Source of the DNA: Idiomarina piscisalsi | GTDB lineage: Bacteria > Pseudomonadota > Gammaproteobacteria > Enterobacterales > Alteromonadaceae | Assembly: GCF_002211765.1 (NCBI RefSeq) | Contig: NZ_CP022133.1 | Coordinates: 1,240,001 to 1,304,000, forward strand | Length of the DNA: 64,000 nt | Direction of reading: 5' to 3' | In this document: positions 9,155 to 18,058 of the stretch, piece after piece | Layout: each line of letters begins with the position of its first letter | How positions within the stretch are numbered: position 1 is the stretch's first letter | Made by a program: the position numbers and the translations under genes | The notes under the pieces: generated by a model | Told to the model about the DNA's origin: nothing | Seen by the model: the letters and a program-made list of their open reading frames with translations, nothing else | The model's database searches: none

Positions 9155-10020
9155 TGGCGGCTCCCTGGCTACGAGATGCATGGTTACGGTTAGTCAATGC
9201 TTATGAAAGCAATAGATTGGCTCATGCTTACTATTTAAAGCACAACTTGGCACATGGCAGTAACCGCTTCATTGAACAGTTCACCAAGTACCTGCTTTGT
9301 CAGGCAAAAGGAAAAAGTGCCTGTAATCAGTGCAAGTCATGCTTGTTGTACGCCGCCGGAAACCATCCGGATACATGGACACTTGATGGAGACGAAACCA
9401 GTCGGATAGGTGTTGATGAAATTCGGGACTTGCAAAAAAACATTGTCAACAAAGCGAATCAGGGGGGCTTTAAAGTTGCGGTAATTTTGCAAGCTGAGAA
9501 AATGACTGAGCAGGGATCTAACGCGTTGCTAAAAGTGCTGGAAGAGCCACCAGAAGACACCTGCTGGCTGATATCAACAAAACAACCAGAGCAACTACTG
9601 CCAACCCTGCGAAGCCGTATGCAATGGCTAAACATCCCTTACCCCGAGGCGGCACAAACGGAAGAGCAAAACGCACAGGCAGCCGAATTATTTGATGCGT
9701 TGCATAAACTAGCGCCGTTACCCGAGCTAAAGGACAAAGCAATGGCTGCTGACTGGTTGATGCTCTCTGAGCGCTTGGTTTCTGATATGTTAGCTGAGTT
9801 AAACCGCCTCCCGGAAGAGCGTTTTTACTTTCCTGGCTTACTCGATAACGACAAGAGATTGGTACAGTGCTCATGGCTGGATGCGCGCCATTTAAGCGAA
9901 TGGGTATCAGAATGCCGACAGTTACGTCAGATATATCAGGGCTCACCAGGCATTAATTTGCCGTTATTATTAACCCTTGCCTGGAGCCGCTGGTCAAACT
10001 TTCTTTTAGGTGAGGAATAA
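9154..10020 (+). CDS. holB: DNA polymerase III delta-prime subunit
   Basis: A 288-residue clamp-loader subunit, shorter than the 334 of E. coli. The Cys cluster of the zinc module is in CLLCQAKGKSACNQCKSC-type spacing near residues 50-65, followed by GNHPD. The central segment ...GVDEIRDLQ... and SNALLKVLEEPPEDT match delta-prime. The SRC motif that supplies the arginine finger reads SRM here (LRSRMQW). It starts with a TAATG overlap with tmk, as in the E. coli order tmk-holB. Confidence 0.92.
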   Translation: MAAPWLRDAWLRLVNAYESNRLAHAYYLKHNLAHGSNRFIEQFTKYLLCQAKGKSACNQCKSCLLYAAGNHPDTWTLDGDETSRIGVDEIRDLQKNIVNKANQGGFKVAVILQAEKMTEQGSNALLKVLEEPPEDTCWLISTKQPEQLLPTLRSRMQWLNIPYPEAAQTEEQNAQAAELFDALHKLAPLPELKDKAMAADWLMLSERLVSDMLAELNRLPEERFYFPGLLDNDKRLVQCSWLDARHLSEWVSECRQLRQIYQGSPGINLPLLLTLAWSRWSNFLLGEE

Positions 10021-10047
10021 GGCTCCGGATTTTATAAAAGGGGTCTT

Positions 10048-10392
10048 ATGTCTAAAACGGTTCGCATTGATATTGATTCAGTTCGTGAATTAGCGGCACG
10101 AACGGTGCCTTTCTTTAAATATGTCTCATTTTTAGTAACAGAGCTTGATGATGGCGATTACGTATTAGGCAAGAGCGTTGATGTTGAGCTGTTTTTACCT
10201 GACATAGCGGCATCGCCGTTTCACTTCAGTGCCCAGGTATCCTGGCTGTTTGATGACAAATCTTTTCCTTATGTTATAAGCCTATTACCGCAAGACATCG
10301 CCACCGGGCATCGACTGAGTTACCTGACTAACCAGTACAAAGCCGAATATGGTAAACTGTTTTATTCGTTAATAAATTCTTGCGCAACTTAA
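10048..10392 (+). CDS. PilZ-like protein, type IV pilus type
   Basis: A 114-residue protein between holB and tatD, exactly where pilZ sits in Pseudomonas and many relatives. The strand pattern DVELFLPD...FHFSAQVSWLF resembles the barrel of PilZ, but the c-di-GMP-binding RxxxR and D/NxSxxG motifs are not visible. That agrees with the PilZ orthologue itself, which does not bind c-di-GMP and acts in type IV pilus assembly with PilB and FimX. Similarity is weak, so the call leans on position, length and fold pattern. Confidence 0.6.
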   Translation: MSKTVRIDIDSVRELAARTVPFFKYVSFLVTELDDGDYVLGKSVDVELFLPDIAASPFHFSAQVSWLFDDKSFPYVISLLPQDIATGHRLSYLTNQYKAEYGKLFYSLINSCAT

Positions 10393-10409
10393 TTGCAACG
10401 GAGCATTGG

Positions 10410-11198
10410 ATGTTTGTTGATTCGCATTGCCATTTAGATCGTATTGACCCGAACAAAGTGGGGACAGACTTGGCCGGCTTAGTAGAGAACGCCCGCAAAA
10501 ACAACGTTGAGCACATGTTGTGTGTTTGTGTAACGCTGGATGAGTATCCTAAGATGCGTGACACGGTATCAGCGTATGACAATGTTTCGTTATCCTGTGG
10601 CGTGCATCCGCTTTATGTTAATGAAGAGAGTCATAACGCCGATGAAATGGCGGCAACGTTAACTGAACTTGCCAGTGAGCCGAAAGTGGTGGCGATTGGC
10701 GAAACTGGTCTCGACTATTTCTATGATCCGGACTCAAAAGTAAAGCAGCAGAACAACTTTGAGCAACATATTGCCGTAGCAGGGGAGTTGAATAAACCCC
10801 TTATTATTCATACTCGTGACGCACGCGAAGATACTCTGGCAATGTTAAAGCAGGGTCATGCCGACAAGCCCGGTGGCGTCCTGCACTGTTTTACTGAATC
10901 TTATGAGATGGCAAAAGAAGCCATCGACGCGTTGGACTTTTATATTTCTATTTCCGGCATTGCGTCTTTTCGAAATGCATCAGAGCTACGCGATACCGTC
11001 AAAGCGTTACCACTTGATAAGCTGCTCATTGAAACCGACAGCCCATGGTTAGCGCCGGTACCTCATCGTGGAAAAGTGAACCAGCCTGCTTATGTAACTG
11101 AGGTCGCTAAATGCGTTGCTGACGTTAAAGGTATGACGCTTGAAGAGGTCGCCAGAGTCACGACTGAGAACTTTTATAAGCTGTTCAAAGCCTCTTAA
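10410..11198 (+). CDS. tatD: TatD-family metal-dependent deoxyribonuclease
   Basis: A 262-residue TIM-barrel hydrolase, YcfH type. Metal ligands are visible: His6 and His8 in DSHCHLD, Glu in GETGLDY, His in IIHTRDA and HCFTES, and Asp in ETDSPWLAP. Family members are DNases or exonucleases; the E. coli gene at this place is ycfH. I chose the ATG at 10410, which has CGGAG six bases upstream; a TTG at 10380 in frame overlaps the pilZ-like gene and is less likely. It ends the gene string that began at rluC. Confidence 0.9.
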   Translation: MFVDSHCHLDRIDPNKVGTDLAGLVENARKNNVEHMLCVCVTLDEYPKMRDTVSAYDNVSLSCGVHPLYVNEESHNADEMAATLTELASEPKVVAIGETGLDYFYDPDSKVKQQNNFEQHIAVAGELNKPLIIHTRDAREDTLAMLKQGHADKPGGVLHCFTESYEMAKEAIDALDFYISISGIASFRNASELRDTVKALPLDKLLIETDSPWLAPVPHRGKVNQPAYVTEVAKCVADVKGMTLEEVARVTTENFYKLFKAS

Positions 11199-11274
11199 TG
11201 AGCTGTGTGTAACTTGTGAGTAAAAGGACTTTAGTACTTCAAAAACATTAAGTTAAAAGAAACTGTAAAAAAAT

Positions 11275-11428
11275 TAGACATCCATCAATTATTGTCTACA
11301 CTAAAAATTGTTGGATGAATTTTAAGCAGGATAAATGAGACTGTTTTACCATGAGTTAGCGCACGGCTCATCCCATGAGCCATTCCCCTATACCCGGAAC
11401 AATCTGGATTGGTTCCGGGTTTTTTTTA
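11275..11428 (+). ncRNA. Candidate small RNA or prpD leader with two hairpins
   Basis: The 311 bases between tatD and prpD hold no convincing gene. They do hold a plausible promoter (TAGACA at 11275-11280, TACACT at 11297-11302, 16-base spacer), then a 7-base-pair hairpin GGCTCAT/ATGAGCC (11365-11371 with 11375-11381), then a strong terminator: ACCCGGAAC at 11392-11400 pairing with GTTCCGGGT at 11412-11420, followed by eight T. The predicted transcript of about 120 bases could be a free small RNA or a terminated leader controlling prpD, whose start lies 82 bases further on. I do not recognise a known riboswitch. Confidence 0.5.
11392..11428 (+). terminator. Strong terminator upstream of prpD
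   Basis: A 9-base-pair GC-rich stem (11392-11400 with 11412-11420), 11-base loop, then an uninterrupted run of T. It either ends the candidate small RNA or the tatD transcript, or acts as an attenuator in front of prpD. Confidence 0.85.
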
Positions 11429-11509
11429 TCCAAAATAAACGTAAAAAGCGATCAATCAACCGACCGATTCCGTAGCTGTTTGAGTAAGCCTTTGAATTAA
11501 GGAGTGATA

Positions 11510-12997
11510 ATGTCTACGACTGTTGAACAAAACAAACGTCCAGATTACGACAGGGTTATCGTCGATATTGCCGACTATGTCATGAACTATAAAGTCACCA
11601 GCGAAGAAGCCTGGAGCACAGCCCGGTATTGTTTGATGGATACGTTGGGGTGTGGAATGTTGGCATTAGGCTATCCCGAATGTGCGAAGCATTTAGGCCC
11701 TATGGTTCAGGGAATGTCAGTGCCTAATGGTGCCCGGGTTCCCGGAACCCAGTTCACATTAGATCCGGTTAAAGCTGCCTGGGACATTGGTTGTATAGTT
11801 CGCTGGTTAGACTTTAACGACACATGGCTGGCGGCGGAATGGGGTCATCCGTCGGACAATTTGGGTGGTATATTAGCGACAGCTGACTTTATTTCTCAGC
11901 AACGCCGAAGTCGGGGACTTGCGCCTCTGACAATAAAGAACGTTCTGGAAGGAATGATTAAAGCGCATGAGATTCAGGGAAACCTGGCGATTGAGAACAG
12001 CTTTAACCGGGTTGGACTCGACCATGTTGTACTGGTAAAAGTCGCTTCAACTGCGGTGGTCAGTTGGTTAATGGGCGCAAGCAAAGAGCAAATTATGGCT
12101 GCGCTGTCTCAGGCTTGGGTAGACGGTCAGTCGCTGAGAACCTATCGTCACGCCCCAAATGCGGGGTCGCGTAAGTCGTGGGCTGCGGGCGACGCAACGT
12201 CACGAGCCGTTCGACTGGCAGACATTACCCAACGCGGAGAAATGGGTATTCCCGGCGCTTTAACAGCACCGCAGTGGGGCTTTTACGATGTGCTGTTCAG
12301 TAAAACGAATAGAGATCAGAAACTTAAGGATAAAAAAGACAGAGAGTTTAAGTTTCAGCGCGACTACGGCAGCTACGTTATGGAAAACATTTTGTTCAAG
12401 TTGTCTTTCCCCGCTGAGTTTCATGCCCAAACAGCCTGTGAAGCTGCCGTAACACTTCACTCTGATGTAAAAGGTCGAATTGACGACATAGAAAAGATCG
12501 TGATTACCACGCATGAGTCAGCGATTCGCATTATTTCTAAAGAAGGTACGCTTGCTAATCCCGCGGATCGGGATCACTGCTTGCAGTATATGACAGCCGT
12601 GCCTCTCATTTGGGGCGAGTTGAATGCGGATCATTATGAAGACAGCTTTCATAGTGCACACCCGGAAATCGACGAGCTTAGGGAAAAAATGTTTGTTGAA
12701 GAGGACGAGCAGTACAGCAAAGACTACCTCAATCCGGACAAACGATCTATTGCAAACGCGGTGCAGGTGTTTTTTAAAGACGGCAGTAAAACAGAGAAGG
12801 TGGCTGTCGAATACCCGATTGGTCATCGTAAACGCCGTGACGAGGGCATACCGGTTTTAAAAGAGAAGTTTAAAAGCAGCTTGAGAAAGCGTTTTCCAGC
12901 CAGTCATGCGGATGAAATATTTTCACTCTGCACGACCGATGAAGCGACGTTTGACCAATTAGCTGTGGATACCTTTATGGACAAATGGGTTATTTAG
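11510..12997 (+). CDS. prpD: 2-methylcitrate dehydratase PrpD
   Basis: A 495-residue MmgE/PrpD protein. Long stretches match E. coli PrpD almost word for word, for example the region of [33 protein letters not shown] and [15 protein letters not shown] segments. PrpD dehydrates 2-methylcitrate to 2-methyl-cis-aconitate in propionate breakdown, and can also act on citrate. The usual partners prpB and prpC are not adjacent, and no acnD or prpF is present. The ATG at 11510 has GGAG at 11501-11504; a GTG at 11504 in frame overlaps that site and was not chosen. The terminator upstream suggests its own control. Confidence 0.93.
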   Translation: MSTTVEQNKRPDYDRVIVDIADYVMNYKVTSEEAWSTARYCLMDTLGCGMLALGYPECAKHLGPMVQGMSVPNGARVPGTQFTLDPVKAAWDIGCIVRWLDFNDTWLAAEWGHPSDNLGGILATADFISQQRRSRGLAPLTIKNVLEGMIKAHEIQGNLAIENSFNRVGLDHVVLVKVASTAVVSWLMGASKEQIMAALSQAWVDGQSLRTYRHAPNAGSRKSWAAGDATSRAVRLADITQRGEMGIPGALTAPQWGFYDVLFSKTNRDQKLKDKKDREFKFQRDYGSYVMENILFKLSFPAEFHAQTACEAAVTLHSDVKGRIDDIEKIVITTHESAIRIISKEGTLANPADRDHCLQYMTAVPLIWGELNADHYEDSFHSAHPEIDELREKMFVEEDEQYSKDYLNPDKRSIANAVQVFFKDGSKTEKVAVEYPIGHRKRRDEGIPVLKEKFKSSLRKRFPASHADEIFSLCTTDEATFDQLAVDTFMDKWVI

Positions 12998-13009
12998 TCA
13001 AATAAGTGT

Positions 13010-13048
13010 CGAACGAAAAGGGCGGTGCAAGTGATAAGTACCGCCCGG
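13010..13048 (-). terminator. Terminator after the NSS transporter gene
   Basis: GGGCGGT at 13020-13026 pairs with ACCGCCC at 13040-13046. Read on the minus strand the stem is followed by TTTTCGTT, which fits a terminator for the transporter gene ending at 13056. On the plus strand no T run follows, so it is a weaker stop for prpD. Confidence 0.65.
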
Positions 13049-13055
13049 TTAACTA

Positions 13056-14402
13056 TCAGCCTTGCCAAATAATCAGTAGAATAAGCACTGGACAAACAAA
13101 CTTTACGTACCAGGGCCAAATTTTCCAGAATAGACTTTTATCAATATCCGGAGAGCCTTGTTTCAAGGCTTTCAATAGGTGGTTTTGACGTAAAACCCAC
13201 GTTAGCATAACAGCAAAAAAAAGAGCCATTATTGGCTGCATATAAACGGTACTAAAAGTGACCACGGCGCCAAAAAGTGACTCGAAATTATAGATAATCG
13301 CTGTGGAGATCGCCGTAACCACCAGTGTCACTATCCATACACCGGAGCTTCTGTCGCAGCGGGCTTCCTCACGTAATGCATTAACTGGTGCTTCCAGCAT
13401 TGAAATAGACGACGTAATAGCGGCAATAACCATGAGTAGGAAAAAGCCAAAGGATACAAATAAACCGGCAGTACCCAGGGTATCAAACATGGCGGGCAAT
13501 ACAGTGAATACAAGTGTGTCAGCTGAAAGTAGGGTACCGTCATCGGCGTATATTTGAACCCCATTGGACTGAGCAACGAACATAGCCGGTAGAATTAAAA
13601 GCCCCGCTAAAAAGGCTACGCTGGTATCGATACCGGCCACCCAGGCAGCCGTTTTAGGAATATTTTCTTTGTTTGATAGATAAGCGCCGTAAGTCATCAT
13701 CACGCATACGCCCAATGACAACGAGAAAAAGGCCTGACCCATGGCGCGTATAATGAGTTGTGGGTCGCTAATTTGAGAGAAGTCTGGAACTAAATACATT
13801 TTGAGGCCATCGATAGCGCCGTCTTGGGTCAAAATGTATGCTGACATCCCAATAAGCAAAATAAACAACATCGGCATGAGCCGACGTGACCAGCGCTCAA
13901 TGCCATTATTCACACCTGAGCGCACAACATAAACGGTCAGCAGCATGAAAAATATCATAGTGGCCATGTTGCGAGCTTCGGAAAACTCGACAAACCAGGC
14001 AGCAGTCTCGGGCAAACCGACAAAGACAAGTAGTGGCGATATCATGTAGGAGATCAGCCAACCCGAAACAATCGCATAAAAGCTTAAAATTAAGCTCAAC
14101 ACGACAAGACCAACAACGCCGGCGATAGCACCGGTCCCCCGGAAAAAAGCTTTGTCAGACAGGTTTCTTAGCGCCTCAATCGGGTTGTTCTGGCGAATAC
14201 GACCGATGGTGACTTCTGCCACAAGCATAGGGTAAGCAAGAATCGCGATCATAACGAGGTAAACCAACAAAAACGCACCGCCACCATTACTGGCTGCCTG
14301 CGTTGGAAAGCCCCAAATATTGCCTACTCCAACAGCGGAGCCGGCAGCAGCGAGAATAAAGCCTAATCGCGAGGCAAAAGCCGGAGACGTATTTTTAGCC
14401 AT
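13056..14402 (-). CDS. Sodium-dependent transporter, NSS/SNF family
   Basis: A 448-residue integral membrane protein with about eleven hydrophobic segments. The N-terminus SRLGFILAAAGSAVGVGNIWGFPTQAASNGGGAF is the sodium and substrate site of the neurotransmitter:sodium symporter family (LeuT and relatives), where the unwound first helix binds the amino acid. A second hallmark, AFFSLSLG...MMTYGAYLS, corresponds to the sixth helix. Likely cargo is an amino acid taken up with sodium. It follows ansA on the same strand after 40 bases, which suggests asparagine or another amino acid, but this is inference. Confidence 0.9.
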   Translation of the reverse strand: MAKNTSPAFASRLGFILAAAGSAVGVGNIWGFPTQAASNGGGAFLLVYLVMIAILAYPMLVAEVTIGRIRQNNPIEALRNLSDKAFFRGTGAIAGVVGLVVLSLILSFYAIVSGWLISYMISPLLVFVGLPETAAWFVEFSEARNMATMIFFMLLTVYVVRSGVNNGIERWSRRLMPMLFILLIGMSAYILTQDGAIDGLKMYLVPDFSQISDPQLIIRAMGQAFFSLSLGVCVMMTYGAYLSNKENIPKTAAWVAGIDTSVAFLAGLLILPAMFVAQSNGVQIYADDGTLLSADTLVFTVLPAMFDTLGTAGLFVSFGFFLLMVIAAITSSISMLEAPVNALREEARCDRSSGVWIVTLVVTAISTAIIYNFESLFGAVVTFSTVYMQPIMALFFAVMLTWVLRQNHLLKALKQGSPDIDKSLFWKIWPWYVKFVCPVLILLIIWQG

Positions 14403-14442
14403 GATGATATTGTTATTATTATTGATTAAAGTCAGTGCTCGA

Positions 14443-15462
14443 TTATGGCGGAGTTAATTCGCCGCGTAAATTCTTCTGTAACAGTTTTTGAATCTCGCTA
14501 TGAGAAATGTCTTGCGAAAGCAGATAATGCAACTTGGTCAATGCTGCTTCAATGGTCATATCAGAGCCGGATACTAATCCGAGCTTAGCCAATGCATTAC
14601 CCGTCGCATAACCATCCATATCGACCCGGCCCTTAAAGCATTGGGTGCAGTTTAAAATGGTAATACCGTTATCGATACCGCGCTTTAATACAGAAAGTAG
14701 AGCATCGTTTTGCGGCGCATTGCCGACACCATAACTTTGTAAAATAAGCGCTTTTACTGGTTGCTTTAACTGATTGTCGATAATGTCTGGTGAAATACCG
14801 GGATAAAGCATCACGACACCAATAGGCTGAGGCGTCATTTCTACAACATTCAGTTTACGCGGTTGTTCTTGTGCCGCTGTTAACTGACCTGCATTAAGAC
14901 GAATTTGTATGCCTGCCTCCAGCAGTGACGGGAAGTTAGGGGACGAAAATGCATTAAAGCCGTTAGCATCAGACTTAGTCGACCGGTTGCCACGGAACAG
15001 TGTATTGTTGAAGAACAAGCCAACTTCGGGAATAGGGTAGTTAGCCGCAACATATAGCGCATTCAGCAAGTTAGTTTGACCGTCTGAGCGCAGCGCGGCC
15101 AAAGGAATTTGAGAGCCAGTAACGATGACCGGTTTCGCTAGGTTTTGTAGCATGAACGACAGTGCAGAGGCGGTGTAGGCCATGGTGTCAGTACCATGCA
15201 AAATCACGAAACCATCATATTCAGCGTAGTTGTTTTCAATATCGCGAGCTATGGTGACCCAATCTGCCGGGGTCATATTTGACGAGTCCATTAAAGGACA
15301 GTATTCGTGGATAACAAATTCCGGCATTTCTTCCCTGAAAAATTCCGGCATTTTTTGTACACAATCACTTAAGTGCCCCGCGACCGGAACGTATCCCTGT
15401 TCCGATTTTTTCATACCTATGGTTCCGCCAGTATAAGCGACATATATCTTTTTACGAGGCAC
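14443..15462 (-). CDS. ansA: Type I L-asparaginase, cytoplasmic
   Basis: A 339-residue enzyme that hydrolyses asparagine to aspartate and ammonia. Catalytic threonines are at the E. coli AnsA positions: Thr14 in YTGGTIGM and Thr91-Asp92 in LHGTDTMAYT. No signal peptide is present, as expected for the cytoplasmic type I enzyme. It uses a GTG start (15460-15462) with CAGGAGA upstream. sppA lies upstream on the same strand, the same neighbour as in E. coli (ydjA-sppA-ansA). Confidence 0.94.
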   Translation of the reverse strand: MPRKKIYVAYTGGTIGMKKSEQGYVPVAGHLSDCVQKMPEFFREEMPEFVIHEYCPLMDSSNMTPADWVTIARDIENNYAEYDGFVILHGTDTMAYTASALSFMLQNLAKPVIVTGSQIPLAALRSDGQTNLLNALYVAANYPIPEVGLFFNNTLFRGNRSTKSDANGFNAFSSPNFPSLLEAGIQIRLNAGQLTAAQEQPRKLNVVEMTPQPIGVVMLYPGISPDIIDNQLKQPVKALILQSYGVGNAPQNDALLSVLKRGIDNGITILNCTQCFKGRVDMDGYATGNALAKLGLVSGSDMTIEAALTKLHYLLSQDISHSEIQKLLQKNLRGELTPP

Positions 15463-15505
15463 TTGCGTCTCCTGTCGACATTCTTAAGAACGAATGTCGA
15501 TTATT

Positions 15506-17368
15506 CTAACGCGGTTGTGGACACAGTGCACAGTAAGAGTAAATGTTTTTCGGATCGTTGAAGTTTCTCAGCACGGCTGTTTCAGACTGCACGTCACTGA
15601 ATAACTTCAATAGCCAGTCACTGCTGTTATCACGGCTTACTTTAGGTAACAGGTCGCTTGCAGCACTATTGCTGAATAACTCAGCCAAAAATTGCTCTTG
15701 CGGAGACAGCTTTTGCTTAACAATAGTCACATCGTAGTCTTCAATAGCGGCTAACTCAGCGGCGAGTTTAATGGCGTCGTCATAGTCACCTAACGTATCA
15801 ACCAAGCCTCGTTTCATTGCTTGACGACCCGTCCAGATACGTCCTTGTGCAATCTCGTGAACGTCGTCTTTACTCATATTACGAGCATTGGCGACCAGGC
15901 TTAAGAAGTTGTCGTAAGTGTTTTCAACGGACTTCTGAATCATTGTTTGCTGGTAGTCAGTCATTTCTTCCAGCGGGTTTATGGATTCAATTTCTGTGGT
16001 GCTGACAGAGTCGCTATGGATACCAATCGCAGCCAGGCTGTCCTCGAGGTTCATTAATAACCCAAATACACCGATAGAGCCAGTAATGGTCGTAGGGGAG
16101 GCAATGATCTTGTCTGCATCGGCAGCAATCCAGTAACCGCCTGACGCTGCGACGGAGCTCATTGATGCCACCACAGGTATACCGTCTTCTTTTGCCTGCA
16201 ACAACTCCTGACGAATAATTTCAGAGGCAAACGCACTACCGCCCGGACTATCAATGCGAAGTACAATGGCTTTGGTATTTTCATCGGTGCGTGCATCGCG
16301 AATTAGCTTAGCGGTGCTGTCGCCACCAATCATGCCGGCTTTTTGTGAACCATCCACTATTTGTCCGCGCGCCACAACAACGCTTACTTTGGGTTTATCT
16401 TTCGCTTTTGGTGCTGGCATCGGCGGTTTTTGTGCGGTCAGATAGTTATCAAAAGTAATGTGTTTGAAGGTTTCTTTTTCTTCATCTAAACCAGCCAGGT
16501 TAATGAGCTCGTTACGAACTTCAGTACGTGTTTTCAATGCATCGACTAAGTTGTTATCTAACGCCATACGGGCTATATCACCATCAGCTTCGTTGAAGGC
16601 CGCCATATAGTCGTCAATTTTACCGCTGGTAAGACGCGGATTAATATTGCGCGTTGCGGTAACACTGCCACGAAACTCTTCCCATAGCTCGTTATACAGC
16701 GTTTCATTAGCTTCACGAGCTTCGTCTGACATGTCATTGCGAATGAACGGTTCTACGGCCGCTTTAAATTTACCGACTTTAAACACGTGCGGCTTCACTT
16801 TTAGCTTTTCGAGCAACTCTTTAAAGTAGACCTGAGTGTAGTCGAGTCCTTCAAAAACAACGCCACCCATTGGGTTTAGGTACAGTTGGTCGGCGTGTGC
16901 CGCAATATAGTATTGGTGTTGCCCGTAGTAATCGGCATTACTGATAATTGGCTTGCCTGAGGTTCTGAACTCTTCCAGCGCTTCTGTAACGGCATTGAGT
17001 TTATTAATGCCGCTGGGGTAAAGATCCTGCAGATCCAAATAAAGGGCGCCTATACGATCATCGTTTTGAGCCATCTCAATACTTTCAACGATATCAGCAA
17101 CCAGAACCTCTGGCACTTCGTCGCCGCCGCCGAATGCTTCCGAGAAGAATTTATCAACAGGGTCGACCCAAGTTTCTTCCTCAACAAGAATGCCGTGCGG
17201 GTTAAGCACCATAATACCATTCTCTGGCACTTCAATAGGGTCATCACCACTTATCATGCTGGCCAGGAAAATAGCCAAAACAATAAAGAAGACCAAATTA
17301 ATAATAACCTTTCGGGTACCGTTGATTATTCGCCAAATATATTTAAAGATTGAGCTCACTGAACGCAT
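15506..17368 (-). CDS. sppA: Signal peptide peptidase SppA, protease IV
   Basis: A 620-residue serine protease of family S49 with an N-terminal membrane anchor (about residues 17-40) and two tandem protease-like halves. The second half holds IDSPGGSAFASE and SSVAASGGYWIA, the latter with the catalytic Ser; the first half supplies the Lys in the long form of SppA. It degrades cleaved signal peptides at the inner membrane. I chose ATG at 17368; an in-frame GTG at 17377 adds three residues. The C-terminal tail has two Cys (CALC) just before the stop, not a family feature I know. Confidence 0.93.
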   Translation of the reverse strand: MRSVSSIFKYIWRIINGTRKVIINLVFFIVLAIFLASMISGDDPIEVPENGIMVLNPHGILVEEETWVDPVDKFFSEAFGGGDEVPEVLVADIVESIEMAQNDDRIGALYLDLQDLYPSGINKLNAVTEALEEFRTSGKPIISNADYYGQHQYYIAAHADQLYLNPMGGVVFEGLDYTQVYFKELLEKLKVKPHVFKVGKFKAAVEPFIRNDMSDEAREANETLYNELWEEFRGSVTATRNINPRLTSGKIDDYMAAFNEADGDIARMALDNNLVDALKTRTEVRNELINLAGLDEEKETFKHITFDNYLTAQKPPMPAPKAKDKPKVSVVVARGQIVDGSQKAGMIGGDSTAKLIRDARTDENTKAIVLRIDSPGGSAFASEIIRQELLQAKEDGIPVVASMSSVAASGGYWIAADADKIIASPTTITGSIGVFGLLMNLEDSLAAIGIHSDSVSTTEIESINPLEEMTDYQQTMIQKSVENTYDNFLSLVANARNMSKDDVHEIAQGRIWTGRQAMKRGLVDTLGDYDDAIKLAAELAAIEDYDVTIVKQKLSPQEQFLAELFSNSAASDLLPKVSRDNSSDWLLKLFSDVQSETAVLRNFNDPKNIYSYCALCPQPR

Positions 17369-17476
17369 AGCTATCACTCATTGTTATTTAAGAAATGTCT
17401 TAAGCATATCGAAAGTGACCTATGCAAGCTAGCTAGAGAATGTAACGAACCGTTACATAATGAGAAAGGTTGATAT

Positions 17477-18043
17477 ATGGATGCAGTAGAATTATTAACA
17501 ACGCGTTCTTCAATGCCACGTCTGATAGAGCCTGGGCCCAATGTCGAACAATTAGAGCTAATAAAAAAGGCTGCGGTGAGAGCGCCCGATCACATGTCCT
17601 TAGCGCCATACGAGTTTATACAATTTCAGGGAAAGGATCGTGGAATCCTGGCTGACATCTATCAGCAGGCGGCGCGTATTAATGATTTTTCTGACACGAT
17701 TGTTGAGCAAGCGGGGCAGTTACCGTTCCGTGCTCCTTTGGTGATAGCGGCCTGCCTAAGGTATCAAGAGCATCCAAAAGTACCCCGTGAAGAGCAGCTT
17801 TGTACTGTTGCCTGTGCTGCTCACGGCATGCAGCAAGCGGCTTTTGTGCAGGGGCTTGGGGCAATCTGGCGTACCGGTTGGACTGCGGAAGACGACTACG
17901 TCAAAGAGCAACTGGGACTCGCTGAAGACGATGCTGTTGTTGGTTTTTTGTACGTAGGCACACCTGCTGTACCTACGCCAATAAAACCTGAAAAGGACGC
18001 TGAACCGTATTTTGTGTCAGCAAAAGACAAAGTGCTGAGTTAA
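17477..18043 (+). CDS. ydjA: NAD(P)H nitroreductase, YdjA type
   Basis: A 188-residue FMN-dependent nitroreductase-family protein. The N-terminal [12 protein letters not shown] and the [17 protein letters not shown] segment match the minimal YdjA subgroup, and the C-terminal GFLYVGTPA is typical. The physiological substrate is unknown. It is divergent from sppA, preserving the E. coli neighbourhood of ydjA, sppA and ansA. Its stop overlaps the asnS stop in a shared hairpin. Confidence 0.88.
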   Translation: MDAVELLTTRSSMPRLIEPGPNVEQLELIKKAAVRAPDHMSLAPYEFIQFQGKDRGILADIYQQAARINDFSDTIVEQAGQLPFRAPLVIAACLRYQEHPKVPREEQLCTVACAAHGMQQAAFVQGLGAIWRTGWTAEDDYVKEQLGLAEDDAVVGFLYVGTPAVPTPIKPEKDAEPYFVSAKDKVLS

Positions 18044-18058
18044 AACTCAGCACTTTTT
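18029..18058. terminator. Bidirectional terminator between ydjA and asnS
   Basis: AAGTGCTGAGT (18030-18040) pairs with ACTCAGCACTT (18045-18055) around TAAA. A runs on the left and T runs on the right make it work in both directions. Both converging stop codons lie inside the hairpin, a compact arrangement. Confidence 0.85.

Noticed and set aside
9518..9946. A 142-residue open frame on the minus strand opposite holB
   Set aside because: It lies wholly within holB, shows no domain, and holB is well supported.
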